Notes under the pieces: generated by a model
Told to the model about the DNA's origin: nothing
Seen by the model: the letters and a program-made list of their open reading frames with translations, nothing else
Database searches by the model: none
Made by a program: the position numbers and the translations under genes
NCBI GenBank assembly: GCA_948938605.1
Contig: CARAIG010000042.1
Location: 1-20,810 of the forward strand
Origin: an uncultured Eubacteriales bacterium
Lineage (GTDB): Bacteria > Bacillota > Clostridia > Christensenellales > CAG-314
Direction of reading: 5' to 3'
Length of the DNA: 20,810 nt
In this document: in pieces, positions 13,560-20,692 of the stretch
Position numbering within the stretch: position 1 is the first letter of the stretch
Layout: each line of letters begins with the position of its first letter

Positions 13560-15871
13560 AGATTACTACTCCTTTTGGATCTTCTTTTATTATAAAACAC
13601 TATTGCAAACACAACTGCCGCAATAACTGCCATCCAAATAAAGCAAGTCCACCACCAACTGCCCACTGTATAAATTACAGTCCCGACAATATACGACGAA
13701 GCAATCCAAAACAACAACGTCCAATTAAAACGTTTTTTATTTTGAAGTTCGCTTTTAGCAGTGCCGACAGCAGCAAAACAAGGAATAGTAGTCATATTAA
13801 ACGCTATAAAGGATATCAACGCAGGAGCGCTTATGCCCGTTGCCATAATCATAGCGCGCACGGCGTCAACGCCGTCGGCTGCTTCCAAAACGAGATTGCC
13901 GAAATCCAACCCCGCAACTGCGCTTAAACAAGCCGCCAGCGTTGCAAACGTGCCTATGACATTTTCCTTTGCAATAAGTCCTGCGACAACAGCCACTATA
14001 AATACCCAGCCGTATTCGCCCGTTTGACTTCCAAATCCCAAAGGCGTAAATAAGGGTTGAAGCAGCATAGCGATGTTCGCAAGTATACTGTCGTTGACTT
14101 GTTCGTCCCCCAAAAGTTTCCAACTAAAACTAAAATGCGTAAGCAACCAAATTACAATTGTAGAAGCAAGAATAATCGTAAACGCTTTTTTGATAAAGTG
14201 TTTTGTCTTGTCCCACAAGTGAAGCATTAGGTTTTTAAATTGCGGAGCGTGGTATGACGGCAATTCCATAATAAACGGCGGAGTTTCGCCTTTCAGCGTT
14301 GTGCTTCGCATAAGCAGTACGCTTAGTATTGCTACTGCAATACCCAACACATACATTGCAAACGTAATAAGGTCAGCGTTACCTACTCCAAGTGCCACAA
14401 CCATTGCGCCTGCAATAGCGGTAAGTATCGGCAATTTAGCCCCGCACGAAAAGAAAGGTATTACCCTAACCGTTGCAGTACGTTCATTTTCGTCAGCCAA
14501 CGTACGGGTATTAATCATTGCAGGAACGGAACAACCGAAGCCCATTATCATAGGCATAAAAGCGCGTCCCGACAAACCGAAGCGGCGGAATATTCTGTCC
14601 AAAATAAACGCAATACGCGCCATATATCCGCTATCTTCCAAAATTGAAAAGAATAGGAACAATACTAAAATAGGAGGCAAAAACGACAAAACGGATCCTA
14701 CGCCTTCGATAATACCGTCATTAAGCAGTCCGATAGCCCAAGGGGACATATTGCTTTCTTCAACTAAGCCTTGAATCCAACCGAACAATTCCCCAACCAT
14801 CATTTCGTTCCAAATATTATTTATAATAACGCCGGGAGACATTACTCCGCCGTTGTACACTACCGACAACCATTTGGCTCCATACGTTAACGGTTCTTCG
14901 GTAATCGGATCCGCCAATCCAAGGTCTGCCAAACTTGGCAAATTGAATATCGATCCAAGGAACAAAAAGTCTTCGGAAAACGTAACGTGGAATATTGCAA
15001 ACAATATCAACAAAAAGATAGGTATACCCCATATTTTATGCGTTAACACTTTGTCCGCTTTATCCGACTTGGTTAAAGTGAATTTTTCCTTGCTTTTGCG
15101 CTGAAACACCGCTGCAAAATGTTTGGATATGTACTTGTATCTGCCGTCCGCAACCAACGCCTCGAAATCGTTTCCGAAAATATCGTTATCGTAAGTTTTT
15201 TTAAACGCTTCAACTACCCCAAGCACTTCCTTGTGCATCGAAACTTCTATCTCGTCGCCTTCAACCAATTTAATAGCGTGAAACAAAGGATTTGCAACGT
15301 TTTCGCCCGATAAAGCGGTTTTAACGTCAACTATTAAGTGAGCAATATCGCTTTCTTCCAATACAGTGTAACCTTGACGTTGTTTTTTACTTTCGTTATA
15401 TGCCTTATCCATAAGTTCGGACAAGCCCTTATTGCGCAAAGCGGATATTTTAACGACAGGTACGCCTAAACGTTTTTCCAATTCGTTGGCGTCTATCTTG
15501 TCGCCGTTTTTTTCCACCGCGTCCATCATATTTAACGCAATAATTACGGGAACGTCCATTTCCAAAATTTGCGTGGTTAAGTATAAATTACGTTCAAGGT
15601 TAGTAGCGTCAACAATATTTATTACGCAGTCGGGTTTTTCGTCAAGTATGTAATTGCGCGCAATAACTTCTTCGGGAGTATACGGCGACAGCGAATAAAT
15701 ACCCGGAAGGTCGACAATAGAAATAGGTTCGGCGCATTTTTTGTACACGCCGTCACGCTTGTCGACTGTTACGCCCGGCCAGTTTCCCACATGTGCCGTC
15801 GAGCCCGTAAGACCGTTAAACAACGTAGTCTTGCCGCAGTTAGGATTGCCCGCCAATGCAAAATGTTTCAT
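13556..15871 (-). CDS. feoB: ferrous iron transport protein B
   Basis: Inner-membrane Fe(II) transporter with an N-terminal G domain, 771 residues. G1 is GNPNCGKTT (8-16), the G2 threonine is in GVTVDKRDG, G3 is DLPG (54-57) and G4 is NMMD (114-117). A helical GDI-like region to ~270 precedes the membrane part. The two gate regions are recognisable: MIMGFGCSVPAMINTRTL with its conserved Cys and VIPFFSCGAKLPI, then the C-terminal ISAPALISFIAFNMTTIPCFAAVGT. The ATG at 15871 overlaps the feoA TGA (TGATG) and is preceded by AAGGAGGG inside feoA. The set FeoA2-FeoA1-FeoB-FeoB-associated protein is a complete Firmicute Feo system. Confidence 0.97.
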   Translation of the reverse strand: MKHFALAGNPNCGKTTLFNGLTGSTAHVGNWPGVTVDKRDGVYKKCAEPISIVDLPGIYSLSPYTPEEVIARNYILDEKPDCVINIVDATNLERNLYLTTQILEMDVPVIIALNMMDAVEKNGDKIDANELEKRLGVPVVKISALRNKGLSELMDKAYNESKKQRQGYTVLEESDIAHLIVDVKTALSGENVANPLFHAIKLVEGDEIEVSMHKEVLGVVEAFKKTYDNDIFGNDFEALVADGRYKYISKHFAAVFQRKSKEKFTLTKSDKADKVLTHKIWGIPIFLLILFAIFHVTFSEDFLFLGSIFNLPSLADLGLADPITEEPLTYGAKWLSVVYNGGVMSPGVIINNIWNEMMVGELFGWIQGLVEESNMSPWAIGLLNDGIIEGVGSVLSFLPPILVLFLFFSILEDSGYMARIAFILDRIFRRFGLSGRAFMPMIMGFGCSVPAMINTRTLADENERTATVRVIPFFSCGAKLPILTAIAGAMVVALGVGNADLITFAMYVLGIAVAILSVLLMRSTTLKGETPPFIMELPSYHAPQFKNLMLHLWDKTKHFIKKAFTIILASTIVIWLLTHFSFSWKLLGDEQVNDSILANIAMLLQPLFTPLGFGSQTGEYGWVFIVAVVAGLIAKENVIGTFATLAACLSAVAGLDFGNLVLEAADGVDAVRAMIMATGISAPALISFIAFNMTTIPCFAAVGTAKSELQNKKRFNWTLLFWIASSYIVGTVIYTVGSWWWTCFIWMAVIAAVVFAIVFYNKRRSKRSSNL

Positions 15872-16137
15872 CAGTCGCCCTCCTTTTTAGCAGCCGTCGA
15901 CGTACTTCCGTCTATACGCATCGTTACACAGCACGCTTCGCTTTTACGCAATGTTAATTCGTATCCGCGGATTGTCACTTCCAGCGGATCGCCCAAAGGC
16001 GCCTTTTTGCGAAGTAAAATTTCCGCTCCCGGAGTTATCCCCATATCGAACAAGCGACGTTTGATTTTACCTTCGCCCGCGACACTGCGTACAATTCCGC
16101 ATTCGCCTACTGTAAATTGATCCAAAGTTTTTTCCAT
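15871..16137 (-). CDS. feoA: ferrous iron transport protein A (FeoA1)
   Basis: SH3-like FeoA protein, 88 residues from the ATG at 16137, which follows GGAGGG at ~6 nt; the longer frame to 16176 has no ribosome site. Signature: LDQFTVGECGIVRSVAGEGKIKRRLFDMGITPGAEILLRKKAPLGDPLEVTIRGYELTLRKSEACCV, with the family's RRLFDMGITPG and DPLEVTIRGYELTLRK. It has a Ser/Thr/Ala/Lys tail. FeoA proteins bind the cytosolic side of FeoB and modulate it. It is coupled to feoB by a one-base overlap and separated by 206 nt from the upstream feoA2, where an additional weak promoter (TTGCAG-17-TATTAT on the minus strand) may exist. Confidence 0.94.
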   Translation of the reverse strand: MEKTLDQFTVGECGIVRSVAGEGKIKRRLFDMGITPGAEILLRKKAPLGDPLEVTIRGYELTLRKSEACCVTMRIDGSTSTAAKKEGD

Positions 16138-16275
16138 ACTGTCCCTCCTTACGGTAATAAAATGGTATAAATACAACGCTATTTTACGCGTATACTTATC
16201 TGTACTTACAATTAGTTAAATAATATATTGCCGTCCGTCTAACTGCAAAATACGCAAAAGATACAAAATTAACGG

Positions 16276-16293
16276 CTGTTACAATTGCAACAG
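16276..16293. repeat. small inverted repeat between the two feoA genes
   Basis: CTGTT (16276-16280) and AACAG (16289-16293) around ACAATTGC, itself centred on palindromic CAATTG. It has no T-tract, so it is not a terminator. It is a possible operator or RNA-processing hairpin in the 206-nt gap between feoA2 and feoA1. Confidence 0.4.
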
Positions 16294-16343
16294 TCACCTT
16301 TAAACTTATAGCAGTTCAAAAATTTTGTTTTATTTTAAACGGA

Positions 16344-16559
16344 CTACGCCCTAACAAATATTTTTGCAGACAGACTGCTGTCTAATGCAATGCGTCCTTC
16401 TTTTATCTTGCACACTACGCTTCCGCCCGCAGAACTGAGTACGGTAACATTTCCGTTTGCCGTTATGCCCAAACTTTCCAAATGCTTTTTTGTTTTGTCA
16501 TCGGCAGATATTCGTATTATTTGCAATTCTCTGTTTTGCGGCGCAATCACTAACGGCAT
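16344..16559 (-). CDS. second FeoA-domain protein (FeoA2)
   Basis: 71 residues, just one SH3-like FeoA domain: MPLVIAPQNRELQIIRISADDKTKKHLESLGITANGNVTVLSSAGGSVVCKIKEGRIALDSSLSAKIFVRA. The HLESLGITANGNVTVL and GSVVCKIKEGRIALD segments align with the LxxLGITxGxxV and VxIxGxRLALD pattern of FeoA. It starts ~8 nt after AAGGAG and is the first gene of the feo cluster. Tandem FeoA proteins of unequal type are common in Clostridia. Diverged from FeoA1, it may have a distinct partner or a regulatory role. Confidence 0.88.
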   Translation of the reverse strand: MPLVIAPQNRELQIIRISADDKTKKHLESLGITANGNVTVLSSAGGSVVCKIKEGRIALDSSLSAKIFVRA

Positions 16560-16644
16560 AACTACTACTCCTTATATTTTGTATCGTTCAAAATCAATTT
16601 GCACTATCACGATAAAATATGAAACTTATTTCAATTTCGCATTA

Positions 16645-16673
16645 ATTTTACTACCATAGTATGCGGTTGTCAA
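16645..16673 (-). promoter_or_regulatory. feo operon promoter with palindromic spacer
   Basis: Minus-strand TTGACA (16668-16673) and TAAAAT (16645-16650) with an exact 17-bp spacer. The spacer holds the inverted repeat TACTA-CCA-TAGTA (16649-16661). TTCGCATT (16636-16643) and AATGCGAA (16679-16686) flank the promoter as an inverted pair, and TGAAACTTATTTCA (16620-16633) lies just after the start site. Any of these could be an operator. Confidence 0.8.
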
Positions 16674-16717
16674 GCAAAAATGCGAATATTTTTTCATATT
16701 TTTCTTCACAATTGGTA

Positions 16718-16745
16718 TTGACACATTGTAAAAATCGGTTATAAT
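16718..16745 (+). promoter_or_regulatory. tetR promoter
   Basis: Perfect TTGACA (16718-16723) and perfect TATAAT (16740-16745) with a 16-bp spacer, divergent from the feo promoter. The expected start is near 16752. Confidence 0.85.
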
Positions 16746-16764
16746 ATTTGTATAAATAAAAAGC

Positions 16765-16778
16765 GCATTCCGTAATGC
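16765..16778. promoter_or_regulatory. palindrome GCATT-CCGT-AATGC, candidate TetR operator
   Basis: Perfect 5-bp arms around four bases, centred about 20 nt after the predicted tetR start site. Its AATGC/GCATT half-sites recur as TTCGCATT and AATGCGAA around the feo promoter, suggesting one regulator for both. Confidence 0.5.
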
Positions 16779-16810
16779 AAGCATCACACTTCTAACATCG
16801 GGATATTAAA

Positions 16811-17413
16811 ATGAAAAATATAGTAAGAGAACCGCAACAAGAGCGGTCCATTGAAAAGAAAAACAAAATAATTCAAGCGGGATACGAATTATTTACCGAA
16901 GTCGGTTACTACGGTACCAATACGGTAGAAATTGCAAAACGCGCAGGCGTATCTACGGGCATAGTCTACGGTTATTTTACCGACAAACGGGATATTCTTA
17001 TATGCGTATTAAAGATATATATCGAAAACGTTTCTGCTCCGCTGATAGAAATAATGCAGTCTATGCAAGGCAATTTCGAAATAGTTAATTTGACGCACAA
17101 AATTTTAGACAAAACAATCGAACTGCACGAACAATACGCAAAACTGCACAATACATTACATTCACTTGCCGCCGCAGACGAAGCAGTCAACGCCGAATTT
17201 ATTAAACTTGAAAACGATATTACTATACAAATGTCCGAACAGCTTAAAGGACTAGGCGTTAAAGTAGACAATATTACCGAAAAAGTGCATTTGGCGATGA
17301 ATATAATTCAATCGTTTGCACACGAATACGTTTTTGACAATCACGCATATATCGATTACTCGCAAATGAAAGAAATAGTTTGTAAAATTATAATTGCTTT
17401 ATTTAGTCAATGA
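16811..17413 (+). CDS. TetR/AcrR-family transcriptional regulator
   Basis: 200 residues. The N-terminal DNA-binding domain (~13-60) is typical: KKNKIIQAGYELFTEVGYYGTNTVEIAKRAGVSTGIVYGYFTDKRDILICVL, with recognition helix near 48-55 and the family's YGYFxDKxDIL. The C-terminal ~135 residues form a helical ligand-binding and dimerisation domain whose ligand cannot be read from sequence. The ribosome site is weak (CGGGA). It is divergent from the feo cluster, 251 nt between start codons, so control of feo or of itself is plausible. A terminator follows at 17477. Confidence 0.92.
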   Translation: MKNIVREPQQERSIEKKNKIIQAGYELFTEVGYYGTNTVEIAKRAGVSTGIVYGYFTDKRDILICVLKIYIENVSAPLIEIMQSMQGNFEIVNLTHKILDKTIELHEQYAKLHNTLHSLAAADEAVNAEFIKLENDITIQMSEQLKGLGVKVDNITEKVHLAMNIIQSFAHEYVFDNHAYIDYSQMKEIVCKIIIALFSQ

Positions 17414-17476
17414 TACAGACCAATAATATATTATAAAACCTTTATACTATACGGTTATAATTAGCAATACAACAAA

Positions 17477-17513
17477 AAAAGACGTTCGAAATACTTAATT
17501 CCGAACGTCTTTT
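17477..17513. terminator. bidirectional terminator between tetR and the surface lipoprotein gene
   Basis: AAAAGACGTTCG (17477-17488) and CGAACGTCTTTT (17502-17513) form a perfect 12-bp stem with a 13-nt loop. It serves tetR on the plus strand and the convergent gene on the minus strand. Confidence 0.92.
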
Positions 17514-17543
17514 AATTTTAAATCAATTCAAGTTTTTGCACTG

Positions 17544-18371
17544 CTATTTATTGTCGTTATCCGCAGTTGTCGAAGTAGATTGTTTAGCTTTGCGCTTTGA
17601 TTTGTCTAAGCCCAATACAATCGATACGGCGACAATAGGAACAAGCGCACAAAACAGGCAAATTACAATTACTAACAAACCCACGCTGCCTAACGCTCTG
17701 CCCATTTCGTTGCTACTGTTATTGAAATCCGCCGTTTCGCAAAAAGTAAACGTAAAGCAATCATTAGACGGTTTTGTATTTTCTAACGTAAATCCCCAAC
17801 TTGTCAAGTCAACTTCTTGATTTGACTTTACATAATACCCGTTGGAATAAACGCTTATATTTATTTGCGGGCTTCCGCCCCATTGAACCAAATGCGATGT
17901 ATCTAAACAATACTCGTAAACGTCTTTATCATAACTGTGCCCGTCGACCGTCGGATACAGCGGAACCGTAACGTTTTGACTTACCGTTGTTTGCGCGGGT
18001 ACGGTTAAATCGTATCGGTACATATAATATAGACTTTTCGAAACGTCAAAATAATCTAATGTTTGCACCTCTGCAAACTCATAGTTTTTCATATACGAAA
18101 TCACTGCATTGTACCAATCGGTTTGCAACAAAATGCTTTCGGCGTCATAATAACTAAATATAAGGTCGTCCAGTGAAATTTCTTCGTATTTTCCCAACGT
18201 TGAATCATGGGCATATGAAATAACCCCTTCATACTCGTCGCAAAATGCAATACTGCGTTCGAACAAAATAGTATCTGCTGTGCTAGCCATGTATACCGTT
18301 ACCGTTTCAGCATCGCCTATTTCAAAATAGTAATAATCATCATCAATCAATTTGTACTCGTCCCTATCCAC
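17544..18371 (-). CDS. C-terminal part of a frameshifted surface lipoprotein (TM anchored)
   Basis: 275 codons from a GTG at 18371 that has no ribosome site: upstream is only the T8 tract. I therefore read it as the continuation of the 18364-18963 frame, not as an independent gene. If one T were missing, SDSASFF would run directly into VDRDEYKLIDDDYYYFEIG. The part is extracellular and Tyr/Asp-rich, with a repeat of the first half's theme (ISVYSNGYYVKSNQEVDLTSWGFTLENT). It ends in one TM helix, ALGSVGLLVIVICLFCALVPIVAVSIVLGL (~226-255), and a basic, then polar tail. It is followed by a strong terminator. I do not recognise the family; a function cannot be given. Confidence 0.7.
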   Translation of the reverse strand: MDRDEYKLIDDDYYYFEIGDAETVTVYMASTADTILFERSIAFCDEYEGVISYAHDSTLGKYEEISLDDLIFSYYDAESILLQTDWYNAVISYMKNYEFAEVQTLDYFDVSKSLYYMYRYDLTVPAQTTVSQNVTVPLYPTVDGHSYDKDVYEYCLDTSHLVQWGGSPQINISVYSNGYYVKSNQEVDLTSWGFTLENTKPSNDCFTFTFCETADFNNSSNEMGRALGSVGLLVIVICLFCALVPIVAVSIVLGLDKSKRKAKQSTSTTADNDNK

Positions 18372-18963
18372 AAAAAAAACTTGCCGAATCGGACGGGGTT
18401 ATACGGACATCTTTGACGCTATCTGGCAAATTGCTGACGGTACACGTATATTTGTATACATTTAAATCGTTATAGTTGCTGACCGTTTGCTTTTCGTCAT
18501 AGACGCCTTTTAAAAATTCCGCAACGTTTTGAGCGGAGTTGTTGTATTTCAAGTTTATATCGCCTTTGTAGACGCAACGCAAAACGGCACTGTTATCCGA
18601 ATCAGTCTCAAAAGCATAACTCGATAAATTGTCAAATTGGTTATAAACATAGTAAGAAGGTTTAAGTGCCAATAAATACAACGGCATAGTAATATCGTAC
18701 GTAGCGGGATTGTAAAAACTGTAATTTATTTCAACCGACGAAGCGGTATCTTTAAAATTGCCGGTTGACGACTCGTAAGGATAATCGCATATATCAAAAT
18801 TATAGCTTACGCTGTTAAGTTCTATCGGACCGGTACCATTTGTGACTGCGCCGACGATATTTACGCCATCGTAAATTATTGATTCGCAAGACGACAAGCC
18901 TAGTAATATAACCGAACAAAAAACTGCAATCAACAGCATTACAGCCGCTTTACGTTTTTTCAT
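18364..18963 (-). CDS. N-terminal part of a frameshifted surface lipoprotein
   Basis: 199 codons from the ATG at 18963, chosen because AGGAGG lies ~6 nt upstream; the longer frame to 19011 would begin in the promoter. The N-terminus is a lipoprotein signal: MKKRK, a hydrophobic core, then lipobox LSSC with Cys26 as the lipidated residue. The mature part reads EINYSFYNPATYDITMPLYLLALKPSYYVYNQFDNLSSYAF. The VEINYSFYNP...MPLYL element suggests a beta-sandwich domain, family unknown. The frame stops at TAG right after the T8 tract (GCA AGT TTT TTT TGT GGA TAG), overlapping the C-terminal part by 8 nt. It has its own consensus promoter. Confidence 0.75.
   Translation of the reverse strand: MKKRKAAVMLLIAVFCSVILLGLSSCESIIYDGVNIVGAVTNGTGPIELNSVSYNFDICDYPYESSTGNFKDTASSVEINYSFYNPATYDITMPLYLLALKPSYYVYNQFDNLSSYAFETDSDNSAVLRCVYKGDINLKYNNSAQNVAEFLKGVYDEKQTVSNYNDLNVYKYTCTVSNLPDSVKDVRITPSDSASFFCG
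18372..18379 (-). other. A8/T8 homopolymer at the frameshift between the two lipoprotein parts
   Basis: Eight A on the plus strand (T8 in the mRNA sense). Reading through with 7 or 10 T joins the two frames into one ~474-residue protein with a lipobox at one end and a TM helix at the other. It could be a phase-variation tract, a transcriptional slippage site, a real loss-of-function mutation or an assembly error; the sequence alone does not decide. Confidence 0.8.
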
Positions 18964-18982
18964 ACTCCGCCTCCTATTTTTA

Positions 18983-19011
18983 ATTTTATACCCAAACAGA
19001 CCGCGTGTCAA
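18983..19011 (-). promoter_or_regulatory. promoter of the surface lipoprotein gene
   Basis: Minus-strand TTGACA (19006-19011) and TAAAAT (18983-18988) with a 17-bp spacer. The leader is short, ~13-15 nt, and contains AGGAGG. Confidence 0.8.
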
Positions 19012-19049
19012 TACTATAATTATATATTATCGACTTTAAACATAATAAT

Positions 19050-19691
19050 TCATTTTGAAAACTTTGCAATAAACCGTTCTATGTTTTTATCTTGCAACAA
19101 TTCAAAATTAGCTTCTATTACTTCAACAGGCAAATCCCACCAATTAATTTTTAGTAATTTTTGTATAGTTGCGTCGTCAAAGCGCATTTTGACTACACGC
19201 GCGGGATTACCTACTGCAATGGCATACGGGGGAATATCCTTTGCGACAACTGCATTTGCGCCGATAATACTGCCGTCGCCCACTTTTACGCCCGGCATAA
19301 ATGTTGCGTTTTGCCCTATCCATACATCGTTGCCAATAACGGTATCGCCCTTGTTTTTTACAATTTCCTTAGGGATAGCAGGCTGTCCGTCAATAAAGAT
19401 GCCGAAAGGAAAAGCCGAAACCCCGTCCATGGGATGGTTTGCTCCGTTCATAACAAATTCAACGCCTCTTGCAATACTGCAAAACTTGCCTATTATTAAT
19501 TTGTCGCCTAAATGCGGATAAAAATGCGTAACGTGTTTTTCAAAGTCTTCGCCGTTTGAATTAACGTCGTCGTAATAAGTGTAGTCGCCTATAATTATAT
19601 TAGGATTTTTAACAACGTTATTTATGTAGCACAACGACGGAACTTTCGGTTGCGGATGAACTTCGTCCTTATTTTTAAATAATAATTTCAT
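19050..19691 (-). CDS. Vat-family xenobiotic O-acetyltransferase-like protein (left-handed beta-helix)
   Basis: 213 residues, trimeric hexapeptide-repeat acetyltransferase. The layout follows the Vat/CatB group: GDYTYYDDVNSNGEDFEKHVTHFYPHLGDKLIIGKFCSIARGVEFVMNGANHPMDGVSAFPF, with the presumed catalytic His86 in NGANHPMDG. Hexapeptide coils follow, GDTVIGNDVWIGQNATFMPGVKVGDGSIIGANAVVAKDIPPYAIAVGNPARVVKMRF, then the C-terminal KLLKINWWDLP typical of the family. Known members acetylate streptogramin A or chloramphenicol; many chromosomal homologues have untested substrates, so no resistance should be assumed. The ATG follows GAGG at ~7 nt. It lies 94 nt behind cytidine deaminase on the same strand. 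Confidence 0.9.
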   Translation of the reverse strand: MKLLFKNKDEVHPQPKVPSLCYINNVVKNPNIIIGDYTYYDDVNSNGEDFEKHVTHFYPHLGDKLIIGKFCSIARGVEFVMNGANHPMDGVSAFPFGIFIDGQPAIPKEIVKNKGDTVIGNDVWIGQNATFMPGVKVGDGSIIGANAVVAKDIPPYAIAVGNPARVVKMRFDDATIQKLLKINWWDLPVEVIEANFELLQDKNIERFIAKFSK

Positions 19692-19785
19692 ATAACTACC
19701 TCAACGCTTTTATTGTTATCGGTTAATTGCTTTGTTGAAATTAATTCCAACAAACTTTATAACGCAGTTTAACAAAAATCAGCTT

Positions 19786-20181
19786 TTAACCGATCCACCA
19801 TTCGGGAGTAATATCGCCCAGCTTGACAACTCTACCGCTTTCATAATCCAGCATAATTTCAATATCCTTATACTTAGTAGGCATAAGTTGAACCATAAGT
19901 TCGCGACAAGCCCCGCAAGGCGCACCGCTTTTGCCGTTACTCATTATGGCTATAACTTTGGCTATTTCGCTTTCGCCGGTTGTTATCATATTAAAGATTG
20001 CATTACGTTCGGCGCAAATGCCCAGCGTACTGCAAGTATCGATACATACGCCCGTATATATTTTTCCGCTTGCCGAAAGTATTGCAGCAGACACTCCGCC
20101 TGCCGATATATAATCGGATATCTGTCTGTCGTTTTGTACGGCTTTTGCCGCGTTAAACATTTCTTCCCATATTTTTTCCAT
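19786..20181 (-). CDS. cdd: cytidine deaminase (CDA / blasticidin-S deaminase-like)
   Basis: Zinc-dependent nucleoside deaminase of the small tetrameric type, 131 residues. I choose the ATG at 20181, with AAGG at 8 nt, over a GTG nine bases upstream. Zinc ligands are C56 in CAERNA (56-61), with the proton shuttle E58, and C89 and C92 in PCGACREL (88-95). Hydrolytic deamination of cytidine/deoxycytidine to uridine in pyrimidine salvage is the usual role. The short length and Asp-rich C-terminus also resemble blasticidin-S-deaminase-type proteins, and these cannot be separated by eye. Confidence 0.9.
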   Translation of the reverse strand: MEKIWEEMFNAAKAVQNDRQISDYISAGGVSAAILSASGKIYTGVCIDTCSTLGICAERNAIFNMITTGESEIAKVIAIMSNGKSGAPCGACRELMVQLMPTKYKDIEIMLDYESGRVVKLGDITPEWWIG

Positions 20182-20295
20182 AATAAACACCTTTTAAAAG
20201 CACTAAAAATAACACCATTTAATTAGTATTATAAATACTTTTATAACTACAATTCCTAAACACGATTATTTATAAATCCACTACATAAACAAATA

Positions 20296-20574
20296 CTACA
20301 TTTTGTCAAAACTAAACCGTCCGTGATACGTATCTGCCGACAACAAATATATCCTTTTACAATTAGGACATTGCACCGAATAACAAATAATATCATCAAC
20401 CCAACAGCCATCGGCATTGCGACACGCGTCAAAAACGGAATACTGCCCTTGTACAACTATAAAACCGTCTTCCTCAATCAACTTTTTGACATAATCCTTA
20501 TACAACAAAAACAGTTTTAAATCACCGCAATGTTTAATTATCCCAAGCCGAGCACATTTATCGCACTTTTTCAT
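20296..20574 (-). CDS. small Cys-rich (zinc-ribbon-like) protein, 92 aa
   Basis: Unrecognised protein with cysteine pairs at both ends: CDKC near the N-terminus, C16 and a CRNADGC segment in the middle, and CYSVQCPNCKRIYLLSADTYHGRFSFDKM at the C-terminus. CPNC with the upstream cysteines could hold a zinc ion. The tail CxxCKRxYxLxxxTYHGxxxF resembles a widespread group of small uncharacterised proteins that end in a TYHG motif. There is no membrane segment. The start ATG follows AGGAG at 6 nt and a promoter at 20601-20629, so it is a monocistronic gene of its own. Confidence 0.75.
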   Translation of the reverse strand: MKKCDKCARLGIIKHCGDLKLFLLYKDYVKKLIEEDGFIVVQGQYSVFDACRNADGCWVDDIICYSVQCPNCKRIYLLSADTYHGRFSFDKM

Positions 20575-20600
20575 AATTACTCCTAAAAAACCACATAAAT

Positions 20601-20629
20601 ATTATATCACGATATATATCAAAAGTAAA
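20601..20629 (-). promoter_or_regulatory. promoter of the small Cys-rich gene
   Basis: Minus-strand TTTACT (20624-20629), 17-bp spacer and perfect TATAAT (20601-20606). Confidence 0.6.
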
Positions 20630-20635
20630 CAAAGT

Positions 20636-20661
20636 AAAAAAAATAACGCCCTAGCAGGCGT
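20636..20661 (-). terminator. terminator of the gene entering from the right edge
   Basis: ACGCC (20646-20650) and GGCGT (20657-20661) around CTAGCA; on the minus strand the stem is followed by TATTTTTTTT. It closes a transcript coming from beyond the window. Confidence 0.75.
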
Positions 20662-20692
20662 CTTGCTATGTACAATATCCTTAACGGATATA

